64,000 nucleotides of DNA from Prorocentrum cordatum (GCA_963575745.1 CAUYUJ010004293.1:1-64000); one strand, 5' to 3'. Shown: positions 49,301-60,550, counted from the stretch's first letter. The notes: a model not told the origin generated them from the sequence alone. A program made the numbers and translations.

Positions 49301-50890
49301 AAGGAGCCGCCACGCCGGAGCCTGATGCTCCCGGCTGGCTCTCTCGCATGCGCGCCGCTGCTGCTGGCGCTGCTGCCGATCGGCTCGCGGCCGGCGCCGA
49401 CGCCGCCGCTGCCACCGGCTCGGTGATCCTCCGAGCCGTCTTCGGCGGAGGGGTCCCTGCCGCGGCCGCTGCCGCCGGGCGGACTCTGGCCTCTTGGCCC
49501 TGCCTCCGCTCTCGATACTGGCCGGTCCTCTCCCGGCCTGCCTCCTCAGCGTCCAGCGCTTCGAAGATTCTCTTGCTGCACACCGCGTTGTGCGCATGGC
49601 CAGCCAGCACCTTGCCGTGCTTGGCGATCGAGACGCACCCTGGGCATCCCGGCGTTGCGCCCAGCCGCTCGACGTCCGCCTTGAGAACGTACATCCTCCT
49701 CGGCGCCTGCGGCTGCGGCGGCACCACCACAATCGGTGGCGGACCGGCCTCTCCCGGTCCGACGATGGCTCGCGGCGCACTGGCCGCACGCGGAGCCACG
49801 TCCCACGGCAGGCCCTTCAGGCTGTCCCAGCCCGCCGTGATCCACTTCTCGCTCTGCGGCAGGCTGCGAAAGCCGACCGCCTTCTTCACACCGTCGCTCG
49901 TGATGACCATCATCGAGCCGTCGCGCGGGTGGTGGCCGATGTAGCGAGCCTCCACCATCTGCTCCTCCAGCGCGTTCTTCCTCGCGCGCTCCCCGGCGAA
50001 CCGCACCATCAGGCGCTCACCGAAGAGCGGGACCGGCTTCCTCCACTGCCGTCCCGTGAGCCGCTGAAGAGCGGTCTTGCCGTCCTGGCCGCGCCTGTAT
50101 CGGTTGATCACCGATGCGGCGTGCTCCGGCAGGTGCGCCAGCACTGGGTGCTTGTCCTCCACCTTGACGCCCAGCTTGGACTCCAGGTCCATCTTGAGCG
50201 CTCGCACCTGCTTCTTGATCTCGCGCACCGTGACCTCGATCTCCCCATTGGCCTGATGATCGGCCGGTGCCGACTCCTGGGGAATGGCCTCGAGGCCAGG
50301 AACCTCCTCCACCGCACGCCTCTTGACCAGCAGGATCGCTGGCTCGCCGTCGGACTTGTTGACGATCTTCCTGTAGCCCAGGATCCGTAAGAAGCGTGCG
50401 AAGAACTTGATGGCGTAGGCGTCGTCGCCCTTCTTCTCCACGAATGTCGCTGCCATCATCTTCGAGCGTCGATCCCTAAGGACCAGCATCGGCATGGTGT
50501 CCGCGTCGTCCTGGCCCATGAAGGCGTAGTCGGACGAGACCACCGGCACCGCCGTCTCGTCGTCCTCCGGTGCGCGGAGATGCGGCTGGCCTTGGCCCTT
50601 TGCCGCAATACACACGCGACACCAGCTGCGGTAAGTCGCGTGTCCCATCGCCTCGTGCTCGACGATCTCCCTCTGAGAGGGCTCATGAGGTGCCTTCAGC
50701 ACCCTCGGGCGAGCCTCCTCCTCGCCCTCGTCGGCCTGCTGTCCATCAGGCGCAGCTGGCAAAATGTCAGCCGCCGCAGCTGCTGCTGGCTGAAAACCCG
50801 GCGGTCTCATGTCGGAAGGTCTCGACCCCGCCGCTGCCGCCCCTGCAGCCGATGCCGCAGGGGACTGCTGTATTGAGTCTTCCAGTGGAC
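46368..50890 (-). CDS. Copia2 Pol: integrase, methyltransferase-like domain, RT, RNase H
   Basis: 1,480 codons from the ATG at 50810; the frame is open further upstream and overlaps the end of Gag, one base back, so -1 frameshifting is likely. Integrase: HEAMGHATYRSWCRVC, SSDYAFM, NKSDGEPA, NGEIEVTV. Residues ~660-830 match the C5-methyltransferase plan: EVYSPHRFSARAAEF, LLTGSPPCEKFSLL (PPC loop, ~720), FLHEHPWSARSW (ENP-like, ~773), then GMKLTNPRSG. RT: RSRLVVKEIKA, GFFDISRAHFYG, SWYGTQDASKIW, LGHGDDFAVL (GDD in place of YVDD). RNase H: VDSDHAGCAVTRKSTGG, SLSSGESEYYALV, NNVADVLTKSVGG. Intact frame. Confidence 0.9.
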
Positions 50891-52825
50891 TTACGCCGAG
50901 GGCTGCCTCCTGGGGACTGTCCTCTCGAGGATCTCCAGCAGCTCCTCCTTCGACTTGCCGCTGAGGAGCTCCACCAGCTCGGACTTCGACTTCGCCGTAA
51001 GTCCCTCCTCGAGAGGAGCAACCGAGCCATGTTGGCCCTTCTTGAGGTAGAAGTTGTAGACGCCCTGCTCACGATAGACCGGCAGCATCTGGTGCTTCGC
51101 CGTCTTCGCCTCCTTCTCGAGCATGCCTACCACGCGCTTGCCGATTGGGCTCTTCTCGTGGAATACCCAGCCGCCATTGCGGCCTAGGAATGAACACTGT
51201 CCAGCTCCTGCTGCCTGCCCCACCGAGATCAACGGCTTGTGCACGTTCGTCACGCGTCCCTTGAGCGCTCGTAGCACTCCGTACTCGTCCTCCGCCTTGA
51301 GCTGCAAGCTGCCCTCGTCCGGGACGAGCTCACCACTGGCCGTACGATACGTGCTGCCGTTGCCCTTCAATCCCGTCGGCGGCGCGAAGCTCCGAGGGAA
51401 TGCTGAGACCGCTGCACCGCTGTCCCAGTTGAACTTCATCCAGTCGCCCTGCGCAAAGGGAGAGAGGTCGACCGCCGCTACGCCGCGGCCGCTGCCGCCG
51501 GCGAGCTCCAGGCAATCCAAGCTGCCCATGTCCAGGGCGGCGACCTCCGCTTCAGGCTCCTCCTCCAGGCTGCCTGCCGCCTTGCCGCCGCGGCTGCCAC
51601 CTTTACCACCAGCGCTTGCCCCCGTTGCGGATCCAGTTCCAGCCCTCGTACTCGATCCCTGCTCTTTCCTCCAGCATTCGGATGCCTTGTGGCCCCATCT
51701 CTCGCAGTTCCGACAGTAGCCGTCGAAGCGCACGCCGGTGCTTCGGGGTGCCATGTGCCCTGAACCACGGCCCGAACCCGTCGGGGATGTGCGGGAGCCT
51801 GAGTATGATCCGCTCGTCGATTTGCTCTTCCCCTTCGGCTCCTGGGTCTTGCCCTTCCCTTTGCTCTTGCCGTCCTTGCCCTTGCCTTTGCCTTTTCCTT
51901 TCGGGGCTCCGAACGATCCGACGTCCATGTCGTCCGGATGATGCGCCCGTGCGCGGATCGATGGCTCCTTGATCTTCACGCCTGTCCGAGCCTCTACGAT
52001 CGTCATTACCTCGTTCAGGCTGTCCTGGAACGTCACGAGCCGATGCTTGTTGAGTACGAGGTGGTTCTCGATGTCCTGAGGCACGAGCATCTCGAGGGCC
52101 GCCATCTTGATATCCTCCGGCAACTCGGCCAGCCCGTCTTCTCCTTGGCGGCGTTCGTACTTGCCTATCTGCTGGATCCACTTCTCTAAGGCGGACCCCA
52201 GCTCTTCCGCGTTGCACTTCGGAGGCGAGATGATCGTCCTCAGGATCAGCCTCTTCCTCGGACCTGTCGTCGGGTCCCACCTGCGGTGAAGCTTCCGCCA
52301 GGCCTCGAGACCGTTCCCGTCGGGTGCGCCCGTCACGAGGTCGTTGCTCTCGCTGCCGTCCGCCGTCGTGCTGATCAGCGCCGCGTACAGCTGGTTGATC
52401 TTGGTCACCAGCTCTGTTACTCCTCCGTGCGCCTCCTGTGCCCCTTCGATCGTCACGGGGCGTTCGGCTTCAGCCGCCCACCGGAGAACAGGACGGAAGC
52501 TCTCTCCGTACACGCCTATCACGTAGTTCTCCATCTTGCGGTTCCAAGCTCCGAACTTCTCCTGATCGTCGCCTAGCGTCGTGGGCTTGCCGATCCCCTT
52601 CGTGTCGACGAGACCGGGTGCGGCTCCTCCCGCGTTCGTAGCGCCTCGGATCTGCTCGCCCATGCGCTCGATCGCCTGCGGGATCGCCGCGAGGCCTCCT
52701 GCTACTTGCTGCTGAAGCCGTTGATTCTCGTTCTCCAGCCTCCTCATCTCGTCGACGGTCTGACTCATTCGGGCTGCGAACTCCTGCCTCAGTAAGTCGA
52801 ACTGCTGCCGAACTTGCTCGTCCAT
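50891..52825 (-). CDS. Copia2 Gag with protease
   Basis: 644 codons from ATG (MDEQVRQQFD). A coiled coil (DEMRRLENENQRLQQQV) comes first, then a helical capsid-like region with WNRKMENYVIGVYG and WRKLHRRWDP. A Lys/Gly-rich basic stretch and a zinc knuckle, CRNCERWGHKASEC, follow. The protease-like segment KFNWDSGAAVSAFPRSF has D-S-G in place of D-T-G. The frame ends in SKEELLEILERTVPRRQPSA, overlapping the Pol frame. Confidence 0.88.
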   Translation of the reverse strand: MDEQVRQQFDLLRQEFAARMSQTVDEMRRLENENQRLQQQVAGGLAAIPQAIERMGEQIRGATNAGGAAPGLVDTKGIGKPTTLGDDQEKFGAWNRKMENYVIGVYGESFRPVLRWAAEAERPVTIEGAQEAHGGVTELVTKINQLYAALISTTADGSESNDLVTGAPDGNGLEAWRKLHRRWDPTTGPRKRLILRTIISPPKCNAEELGSALEKWIQQIGKYERRQGEDGLAELPEDIKMAALEMLVPQDIENHLVLNKHRLVTFQDSLNEVMTIVEARTGVKIKEPSIRARAHHPDDMDVGSFGAPKGKGKGKGKDGKSKGKGKTQEPKGKSKSTSGSYSGSRTSPTGSGRGSGHMAPRSTGVRFDGYCRNCERWGHKASECWRKEQGSSTRAGTGSATGASAGGKGGSRGGKAAGSLEEEPEAEVAALDMGSLDCLELAGGSGRGVAAVDLSPFAQGDWMKFNWDSGAAVSAFPRSFAPPTGLKGNGSTYRTASGELVPDEGSLQLKAEDEYGVLRALKGRVTNVHKPLISVGQAAGAGQCSFLGRNGGWVFHEKSPIGKRVVGMLEKEAKTAKHQMLPVYREQGVYNFYLKKGQHGSVAPLEEGLTAKSKSELVELLSGKSKEELLEILERTVPRRQPSA

Positions 52826-53255
52826 GTTTGACTGCGTGTCTCCTGGCGAGCTCCTCCTTGCGCTCTGATATCTCCTGCCTCGTACGCTCGAGGTCTATGA
52901 TCTGATCTAAGACCTCCTTCTTCGCCTCCTCGATGGCGCCGGACGAATTCTCCGACGGATGGTCCTCGATGTACGCGAGGTCGTGCAGCTTGTTGCCCGT
53001 ATCCTTCAGGCCGTGTTTGAACTGAAGCTGACGGCGTCTATTCTCGACCGCTGCGTCGCTCCTCTTGCCGCGCCTGCGGCCGCTCTTCCCGGCTCCTGCC
53101 GGTCGACTCCTCCCGGACTCTGCCGGTGGTCTCCTCTCAGCCTCTGCCGGTGGCCCGGCCGCTGCCGAGCTTGGTGCGGCTGATGCCGCTCTCTTCCAGC
53201 CTCGGGTCTCAGCCCACGCGCCTTGCCAACTCGCCGTGGCGCCCGCGCGCGCCAA
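52826..53255 (-). CDS. Copia2 upstream frame (possible extra N-terminal ORF)
   Basis: A different frame from Gag, open from 53255 and overlapping the Gag start. Its part before 52830 looks coding: Ala/Arg-rich, then LQFKHGLKDTGNKLHDLAYI and a charged helix (DQIIDLERTRQEISERKEEL). Past that point it is a shadow of Gag. It may be an N-terminal extension joined by a frame change, or a separate small protein. No family recognised. Confidence 0.4.
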
Positions 53256-53282
53256 GGCCCTGGTGGGTTGGCAACAGTGAGT

Positions 53283-53300
53283 GGCCAGCTCACGCTACCA
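53283..53300 (-). other. Copia2 primer-binding site
   Basis: TGGTAGCGTGAGCTGGCC starts at the base after the 5' LTR. It resembles the TGGTATCAGAGC initiator-Met site of plant copia elements in its first six bases. Confidence 0.6.
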
Positions 53301-53376
53301 TGATGAGATAATGTGTTGATTAGCAACAAGATCTCTTTTCATCTTGAGCCAAAATGGGTACACGGAGGAGGGTGTC
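53301..53376 (-). repeat. Copia2 5' LTR (76 bp) with SL motif
   Basis: Second copy of the 46041-46116 repeat. The 15-base SL end is at 53357-53343. Confidence 0.85.
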
Positions 53377-53418
53377 GATCAGGGGGGGGTGAAAAAAAAA
53401 AAAAAAAAAAAAAAAAAA
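53377..53418. repeat. G8 then A27 tract next to copia2
   Basis: GATCA, eight G, TG, then 27 A (53392-53418). The poly(A) is on the plus strand, opposite to the copia2 sense. The satellite found on the left of copia2 does not resume here. Confidence 0.9.
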
Positions 53419-53540
53419 CAAAAATGGTCCCCGACTATTTGTCCCAACCCTCCTGCGTTGGGTTCTCGTTTTGAATAAAGCACTGCTCGCGCCTTCCCAC
53501 CCCCTCCCGTCCCTCTCTTCCCCCCTGCCTTTTACCTGGC

Positions 53541-54033
53541 TCGTCGCTGCGTTTCGAGGGCTGCTGGGGGCTGCGATCTGTGAAACTGTCGCCACTTTCG
53601 AGGGCTGCTGGGGGGCCCAGCACAGTGGGCACCCGCGGCGGATTCAAATGGGACCTCGCCATCCCTGGGGGGCTGCGATCTGTGAAATTGTCGCCACTTT
53701 CGAGGCCTGCTGGGGGACCCAGCACAGTGGGTACCCACGGCGGATTCAAATGGGACCTCGCCATCCCTGGGGGGCTGCGATCTGTGAAACTGTCGCCACT
53801 TTCGAGGCTTGCTGGGGGGCCCAGCACAGTGGGTACCCACCGCAGACTCAAATGGGACCTCGCCATCCCTGGGGGGCTGCGATCTGTGAAACTGTCGCCA
53901 CTTTCGAGGGCTGCTGAGGGGCACAGCACAGTGGGTACTCACCGCAGACTCATATTAGACCTCGCCATCCCTGGGGGGCTGCGACCTGTGAAACTGTCGC
54001 CACTTTCGAGGGCTGCTGAGGGGCACAGCACAG
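53541..54033. repeat. 102-bp tandem repeat, five copies
   Basis: The landmark GGCTGCGATC recurs at 53569, 53671, 53773, 53875 and 53977, exactly 102 apart. Because 102 is a multiple of 3, several frames stay open on both strands (GDSFTDRSPPGMARSHL and VKLSPLSRAAGGPSTV types). With no frame favoured, none is called as a gene. 54034-54207 holds nothing I recognise. Confidence 0.9.
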
Positions 54034-54207
54034 TGGACTTCCCGCACGTCTTTCTCCTGCTCTTCGTTCCCGACTCCCCATGTCCTCTTCGAGCCTGTAG
54101 TTGTCGCCCCTCGTTCTTGTATGGTTCTCCTGCGCATCATTCCATTGGCGCGTGTCCCAAGTAGCTTACATATCAAACACCGGATCCTGCAATTTGATTG
54201 TCCGTGC

Positions 54208-54246
54208 AAAAAAAAAAAGAAGACAAAAAAAAAAAAAAAGAAAAAA

Positions 54247-54287
<41 letters not shown>

Positions 54288-54419
54288 AAAACAAGAAAAA
54301 GAAGAAAAAAAAAAAAAAAAACAAGAAGAAAAAAAAACACAAAAAAAAAAAAAGAAAAAAAAAAAAAAAAAAAAAAGAAAAAAAACAAACAAAATAAGAA
54401 ATAAAAAAAAAAAAAAAAT

Positions 54420-54453
<34 letters not shown>

Positions 54454-54530
54454 AAAAAAACGACAAAAAAAAAAAGAAAAAACAAAAAAAAAAAAAAAAA
54501 ATAAAAAAAAAAGAAACAAAAAAACAGTTT
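54208..54530. repeat. A-rich low-complexity tract
   Basis: Over 300 bases of A with scattered G and C on the plus strand. The Lys-rich and Phe-rich frames are artefacts. Confidence 0.95.
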
Positions 54531-54725
54531 CGGCCAACTCCTCGTTTCCCATGATACAAATGGGTCGGGTACGTCACAGGGTACTTGATTATTTTTGAAT
54601 ATGCCCCCTGTAGAGGGACAGGCCCGACTCAACACTGGGGCCAGCTCTGGAGGTCCAAAGGCCAGCTCCTGAGCATCATGAACACGCGGGCCGTCTGGGG
54701 CCAGTTTGGGCCTGGGGCAGGGCGA

Positions 54726-54752
54726 GGGGGGGGGGGGGGGGGGGGGGGGGGG
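54726..54752. repeat. 27-base G tract
   Basis: An unbroken G run within a GC-rich segment; a possible sequencing or assembly weak point. 54760-55855 contains several short frames but none with recognisable motifs or clear coding character. Confidence 0.9.
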
Positions 54753-55859
54753 CGGGGCAAGCCAGGTGCGCTCGTTCCAGATCCGCCATCCCTGCCCACT
54801 GCGTCAACGTTGCCTCTGTCCGCGGAAGCGTGTCTGAGCGGCCCTGGAAGCCCCCAAAAAGACCCCTCTCGTGCTCTGCACAAGCGGAGAGTCCTCCCGG
54901 GCCGTCCACCATGCGGGCTTCCCGGCGGGGCTGGGCGCGAGTGAGCAGAGTTCAACACCACCCCTGACGTTGGCCTACTGAAGCAACTACGCTCACGCAC
55001 GTGATCTGCAACCAATGTGCCGTCTAGGCACGGTTCCTGACAGACAGGAGCAGAGGGGAGCAGAGCGGCGCCGGTACCAGGCACCGCAGTCTCCCGTGCC
55101 CTTCGGGCAGGGCGCAGGGGGCCGATACCCTAGATTGCGTGGGCGTAGAAGGTGCGGGTGGAATAATACAGCAGGAGCTCGACCACAAAGAACCTTCCAC
55201 GAGAAACCCACCCCTGAGACCCCAGGACGGCCATTAATTTTCTGTGTGGAACGTCACGCGTTCCATAGCAAGACCATCGAAACCCAAGAAACCCAGAGCA
55301 CCCTGGAGGCAAGCAGGGTGTTTGTTGGCATGGGATTCCACTGTAGACGAGCCAGCGCAGATCTTGTTTTTGTGAGCTCCTCCGCGTCGCTCTGGGAAAC
55401 GGCCTGGACTTTTTCCCGAGCAGCGATAGCATCATTGGACGCTCATGCTGGCAGGGGGAGGGGGGAGGGAGGCTGCAGATCTAGGAGGGGGCATCTGGGG
55501 CCGCTCGGGGCAGGGCGGTAATCCGAAGACTCGACAACGATGTTGGAATACACCCTCCCTCCAAGCTCCATCTTCAGAAGCCACTACAAATATTCCTTTC
55601 CACTAAGTGAAATACCCCGCTGAGAGACAACCGCGTGAAAATCCTGAAGCGTGCCAAAACACCATCCTAAGAATTTCAACGCCACGAGTCAATTTGAATG
55701 TTGCGTCTTGGCGATCCTCAGGAGTGCTAGAACATCAACATTCCTGGGATTTCAACACCGAATCAACGTAACTGTTACGCCCTGACAACCCTGACTCGCT
55801 CCGAAACACCTGGAGGGTCAACGATGAGAATCAGTGAAACGTTTACACCTGCGTATAAC

Positions 55860-56270
55860 GAACATGCGCGGCGCTAAAGCGAGAACCGCATTTTGAAAAA
55901 GAACCGCCCTCAATCCGTAAAGCTCTTGCAAACTCTCAGAAAAAATGTTAGCGGCGCGAACGCGAGAGCCACATGTTGAAAAGGAACCGCCCTCAATCCG
56001 AGAAACTCTTGCAAATTGTTTAAACGGATGCGCGCGGCGAATGTGCGGGGCGCTAAGGCGAGGGCCACATTTTGAAAACGAACCGCCCTCAATCCGTGAA
56101 GCTATTGTAACTTGTTTAAACGATTGTGCGTGGCGCTAGTGCGAGAGCCGCATTTTGAAAACGACACGCCCTCAATCCGTGAAAGCCACCTGTGCTCAAT
56201 CGGTGAAACTGCTTCTATTGTTTAAGACGAGTGTGCGTGGCGCGAAGGCGAGAGCCACCCTAAAAAAGCG
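55860..56270. repeat. ~90-bp tandem repeat with CCGCCCTCAATCCG
   Basis: About five diverged copies. Each has a GCGCGGCG/GCGTGGCGCTA segment, GCGAGAGCCACATTTTGAAAA and ACCGCCCTCAATCCGTGAA. No gene. Confidence 0.8.
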
Positions 56271-56589
56271 GCCCACCCTCCATCGAACAAACTGACGCCA
56301 TTTTCTAAGCTTCAGGCTCGTAAAGAAGTCTCAGGCGAAACGACCGGCCCACCATCGTCGTCATCCTCCTCCTACTCCTCCTCCTCCTCCTCCTCACCAT
56401 CATCATCATCATCATCCTCCTCCTCATCATCACAATCACACTAGTAAGTAATCACGGTTACGAATCGCAATGATGATAAGAATAAGATGGAGAATAACCA
56501 TAATGAAAAACTGACAATAGTAATAAATAACAAGAACAATAACAGCATCAATCATATTATTAAGAATAGCAGCAATAAAAAGGATAACA

Positions 56590-56703
56590 CAATCAGCATC
56601 ATCAGCAGCATCATCACCACCACCACCACCACCTCCACCATCACCCATCATCATCATCATCATCATCAGCAACATCAGCAGCATCATCGTCATCACCACC
56701 AGT

Positions 56704-56763
<60 letters not shown>

Positions 56764-56780
56764 GGCCTCATCATCATCGT

Positions 56781-56826
<46 letters not shown>

Positions 56827-57028
56827 GTCATCATAATCATCATTATCATCATCAGCATCGTCATCGTCATCCTCGTCGTAATCGTTATCATCGTCGTCAT
56901 CATCAGCATCATCACCACCACCACCATCATCCATCATCATCAACATCGTCATTGTCAGCATCACCACCATCACCACCGTCATCATCAGCATCAGCCTCAG
57001 CCTCAGCCTCAGCCTCAGCTTCATCATC

Positions 57029-57060
<32 letters not shown>

Positions 57061-57089
57061 CGTCATCATCGTCATCACCATCGTCCTTG

Positions 57090-57139
<50 letters not shown>

Positions 57140-57288
57140 TCACCCATACCCTCATCTTGATCCTCCTCATCATCACCACGATCATCAATCACCAACCATC
57201 ACTCATTAATCTGTCGGCATCATCATCATCAGCATCATCACCATAAGCAACCATCACTCATCAATCACGTATCATCAATCACCAATAG

Positions 57289-57352
<64 letters not shown>

Positions 57353-57481
57353 TGTCATCATCAGAATCATCATCAGCATCATCATCATCGTCAGCAGCAT
57401 CAACATCATCATCATCATAATCAGCATCAGCATCAGCATCAGCAGCAGCAGCATCAGCATCAGCATCAGCATCAGCGTCAG

Positions 57482-57536
<55 letters not shown>

Positions 57537-57562
57537 GGCATCAGCATCAGCATCAGCATCAG

Positions 57563-57606
<44 letters not shown>

Positions 57607-57625
57607 CCATCATCATCATCATCGG
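56590..57625. repeat. ATC/CAT microsatellite 1
   Basis: About 1 kb of (CAT)n with AGC, CAC and CGT variants. Long Met, His, Ile, Asp and Ser frames are artefacts. 56275-56590 is a transition with CTCCTC runs and AT-rich DNA. Confidence 0.95.
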
Positions 57626-58509
57626 GCTGGCTGTCTAAATATGCGCCGCCATGCCGCGAGACACGAATTCATAATCAATGGTGCCGCGCACACCCTATCC
57701 AGACATTATGCGTCTCGAAAAAAAAAGGGAGGCTTTTCCTCGCTTTCAGCCTCTAGGGCCCCCGCAGGGTCTCGGGACAGTGGAAGAACGACTCAGTGTG
57801 AAAAACTGGTCCCAGGGAAGTGGTCGAGAGGTCGGAAGCCAGTGTATCGAAAAAATCGAGACGCCGGATGTCTGGGTCAGGCTTGTCAGGGAGGAGAGGG
57901 TGTCACCATCCGAGCGAGATCACGTCCAAGATTGGGAATCGTAATAAGGGTCTGAAGGCACAAAGACAGGAAGCACATCTTGAGATAACACAAGGGGGAC
58001 AGTCCTGGATCGATACATTGGCCCTGCAAAACCATGAACAACCTGCGTGCGTACAGTGTCATCAGGTCCCTTGCATAAAGGAGCAAGAAACAGCATGAAG
58101 ATAGACTGTTGGAGATCCACGCGGATTTCATGGATCGGCGATTGACACCCCTCCCTGGCGCGCGAAGCGCGCCGCAGTTGCCGCCAGGAGGTCCCTGGTG
58201 CCGATCCAAGAGATCCGTGCGGAGCTCCTAAAACGTATGTTTGTGGCGTTTCTTCTTCTTCGATCGCAGTCTTAGCTCTCAGCCCTCAGGATTGAATATT
58301 AAGTTCTTGGCGAACCTCCCGCGCTTACCAAGCCTTCCCGCATATCTTTCTCGAAGCCGAGAGCGTCCCAAAACGAGCCAGGAGGGCCCCGAGACAAGCA
58401 CGGTGGCGGTGGGTCGAAGGCCAATAGCTCCGCCGACCCCTGCGCACAGCGCACCAAAGTTTACGTATTTCTTGGTCCTTGTGCAGAAATCCCACTGGGC
58501 CTTCGGCCG

Positions 58510-58830
58510 ATTCCGCCCGCCGCCCACGAGGACCCGTAAACTTCCCAATGCATCGGTCTCCCCGCTCCAGGCGGCCCCAAAATGGCCTCCAAAGCACCCC
58601 ATGACGACCCGTAAATTTCCCAAGTCGTCGGTCGTCCCGCTCACAAGCGGCCGAAGATGGCTGGAGATGGCCTCCAAGATGCCTCCAAGACGTTCAAGAT
58701 GGCCCCAAGAGAGCCCAAGATGGCCGCAAGATGTCTGCAAGACGGCCAAGACGCACCCAAGATGGCTCAATATGGCCCCAAGGTAGCCCCAAGATGGCCC
58801 GAGAGGTCTTCAAGAAGCCTCTGAGAGAGC
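58510..58830. repeat. GACCCGTAAA pair and AAGATGGC-rich repeat
   Basis: Two ~85-bp copies starting GAGGACCCGTAAACTTCCC and GACGACCCGTAAATTTCCC, followed by many irregular AAGATGGCC / CCAAGA units. The same AAGATGGCC style returns at 60040-60320. 57640-58510 has no gene I can support. Confidence 0.75.
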
Positions 58831-59180
58831 CTCCAGGAAAGCCCGAAGAGACTTCTGCTTTGGAGGGTGAAAGTGGGGGTCGGGCGCAGGGTCTCGGCAA
58901 TGGTGTCTTTATGGGCCATGAATGGGCGATGCATCCTCGACTGCTGTGTTCGGCGGGGGAACCAGTTGAAGCTCCCCGCCCGCGCCCATGCGCGAGACTT
59001 GAAGGGAAACGAAGCAAGGGGGCGGGGGGCTCGGGAAAGGCGACGAAGGCAACGTGCGCTGAGGGCGCAAAAACGAAAGGTTTAAAATAAACGAAAACGG
59101 TGAGGTGAGTTTCAAAATCTGCCCAGTCAACCAGACATGCGGAACACTGCGCCTCAGTTTTGGGGATCTTGAAGGCCAGG

Positions 59181-59404
59181 GCAACATGTGAATTCACATT
59201 GTGGCGGAAAGCAAAATGTGAATTCAAATGTTCGGAAAAAAGGAAAATGTGAATTCACATTTTGGGAAGCAGGACAATGTGAATTCACTGTTTGGAATTG
59301 TGTGTAGGAATCTTTACGAAGGTGCCAGAATGTGAATTCAAATTTTGGGAAAAAGGAAAATCTGAATTCACAGGTTGCAAAGAAGGAATATGTGAATTCA
59401 CATT
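59181..59404. repeat. Phased palindrome array, AATGTGAATTCACATT
   Basis: Seven copies of a perfect or near-perfect 16-base palindrome centred on GAATTC at 59190, 59220, 59251, 59281, 59334, 59364 and 59394. Spacing is 30, 31, 30, 53, 30 and 30 bp. Spacers are A/G-rich (GGAAAAAGGAAAA) and conserved in style. Confidence 0.9.
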
Positions 59405-59844
59405 TTGGGAGAATCGCGGGACCCATTTCAAATCTGTCTTGGGGGTCGATAAGTCATCATGTGGGAACATACGCGATCATCAATCGCACAATCAAGACAC
59501 ACTTGCACTCCATTCCGCCGCCCCACGCGCAATATGCAAGAACGCCCGCACGCATGAATGATAATGGATGGACGGCGCGTGTGCCCGCGCGGGCAACGCG
59601 CGGGCACGAACGACTGGCCCTCGATGACCGCCAACATTGGATGCCAATCGTACTCGATCGCATACATGAGCGATACGTTGAGCATACATGGGCCATTCAG
59701 CCCCCATTGAAGACCCCTTGTTGCAGACCCCCTCTTTCACCCTCAGTCTGCTCCTCTTCTTTCTTCCCCACGTGCTCCCCGAAGAGTCTCCACAGAGACG
59801 GGGGGAGCACATGATCCGATAGCGCCACATCGGCGCTTCCAAAA

Positions 59845-59940
59845 GGCAGAGGGCGGCCGTGATCCGCCGCAGACGTTTGCGATCTGGCGCCCCCTGTGGC
59901 TTGCTACAGAGATGCACGGCATGCCAGATGTTCAAGTGAT
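59845..59940 (+). CDS. Possible short exon with SKRQ-AAVIRRRRLR motif, copy 1
   Basis: It reads GASKRQRAAVIRRRRLRSGA then about 15 more residues to TGA. The motif returns at 62152 with mostly third-position differences (GCCGTGATCCGCCGCAGACG against GCGGTGATTCGCCGTAGGCG), the pattern expected of coding sequence. Function unknown; a basic, possibly nuclear-targeting peptide. Confidence 0.3.
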
Positions 59941-60407
59941 GTCGGTCCTTTTTTGAAAGCTTCCCTGTGGAGTCGGCGCCGATCGCGCCAGCCACCTGGA
60001 AGGACCCGGAAGGGCTCCAGGGCGGAAAAAAACTGGAAAATCGCCCCCAAGACGGCCAAGATGGCCCCCAAGATGGCCTCTGAGATGGCCTCCAAGACGG
60101 CCAAGACGGCCCCAAAGACCCCCCAAAAAGAACCCGTTGCTGCCCAGGGATGGCCCCAAGACGGCCTCCGAAGGCCAAGAGGTCCCTGAGAGGCCCCTAG
60201 AAGCCCCCAAGAGCCTCCCAAGAGGACCCAGGAGGCCCCGAAGTGGCCCCATCAGACGGGCCCCCAGGGGCTCACAGGAAGCCCCGGGGAGGCCCCAAGA
60301 GGGCCTCGAGAGGCCTCCTCTTCCTCCTCCTCCTTCCTCTCCTACCTTTTCCTACTCCTCCTCCTCTCCTCCCTACTCAAACTCCTCCTCCTCCTCCTCC
60401 TCCTCCA

Positions 60408-60484
60408 CTCATCATCATCATCATCATCATCATCTCAATCATCATCATCATCATCATCATCATCGACATCAGCATCCATCATCC

Positions 60485-60550
<66 letters not shown>

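Larger units (their letters stand above)
46041..53376 (-). mobile_element. Copia2: Ty1/copia-type LTR retrotransposon with SL-bearing LTRs
   Basis: 7,336 bp with 76-bp direct terminal repeats, a primer-binding site, a Gag frame with zinc knuckle and protease, and a Pol frame. No matching target duplication is seen: the left flank CCCTC belongs to the satellite, the right flank GATCA leads to a G/A tract. Confidence 0.85.

Noticed and set aside
53541-54033. Repeat protein with 34-residue units
   Set aside because: The 102-bp period keeps frames open on both strands; no start, no preferred frame and no flanking coding sequence.
54208-54530. Lys-rich or Phe-rich proteins
   Set aside because: Artefact of an A-rich tract.
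55015-55521. Plus-strand frame of 168 codons
   Set aside because: No recognisable motif, atypical composition, and the start lies in ordinary GC-rich DNA; not supported.
58567-58577. SL-like CCAAAATGGC
   Set aside because: Only ten bases, inside an AAGATGGCC-rich repeat; chance match.
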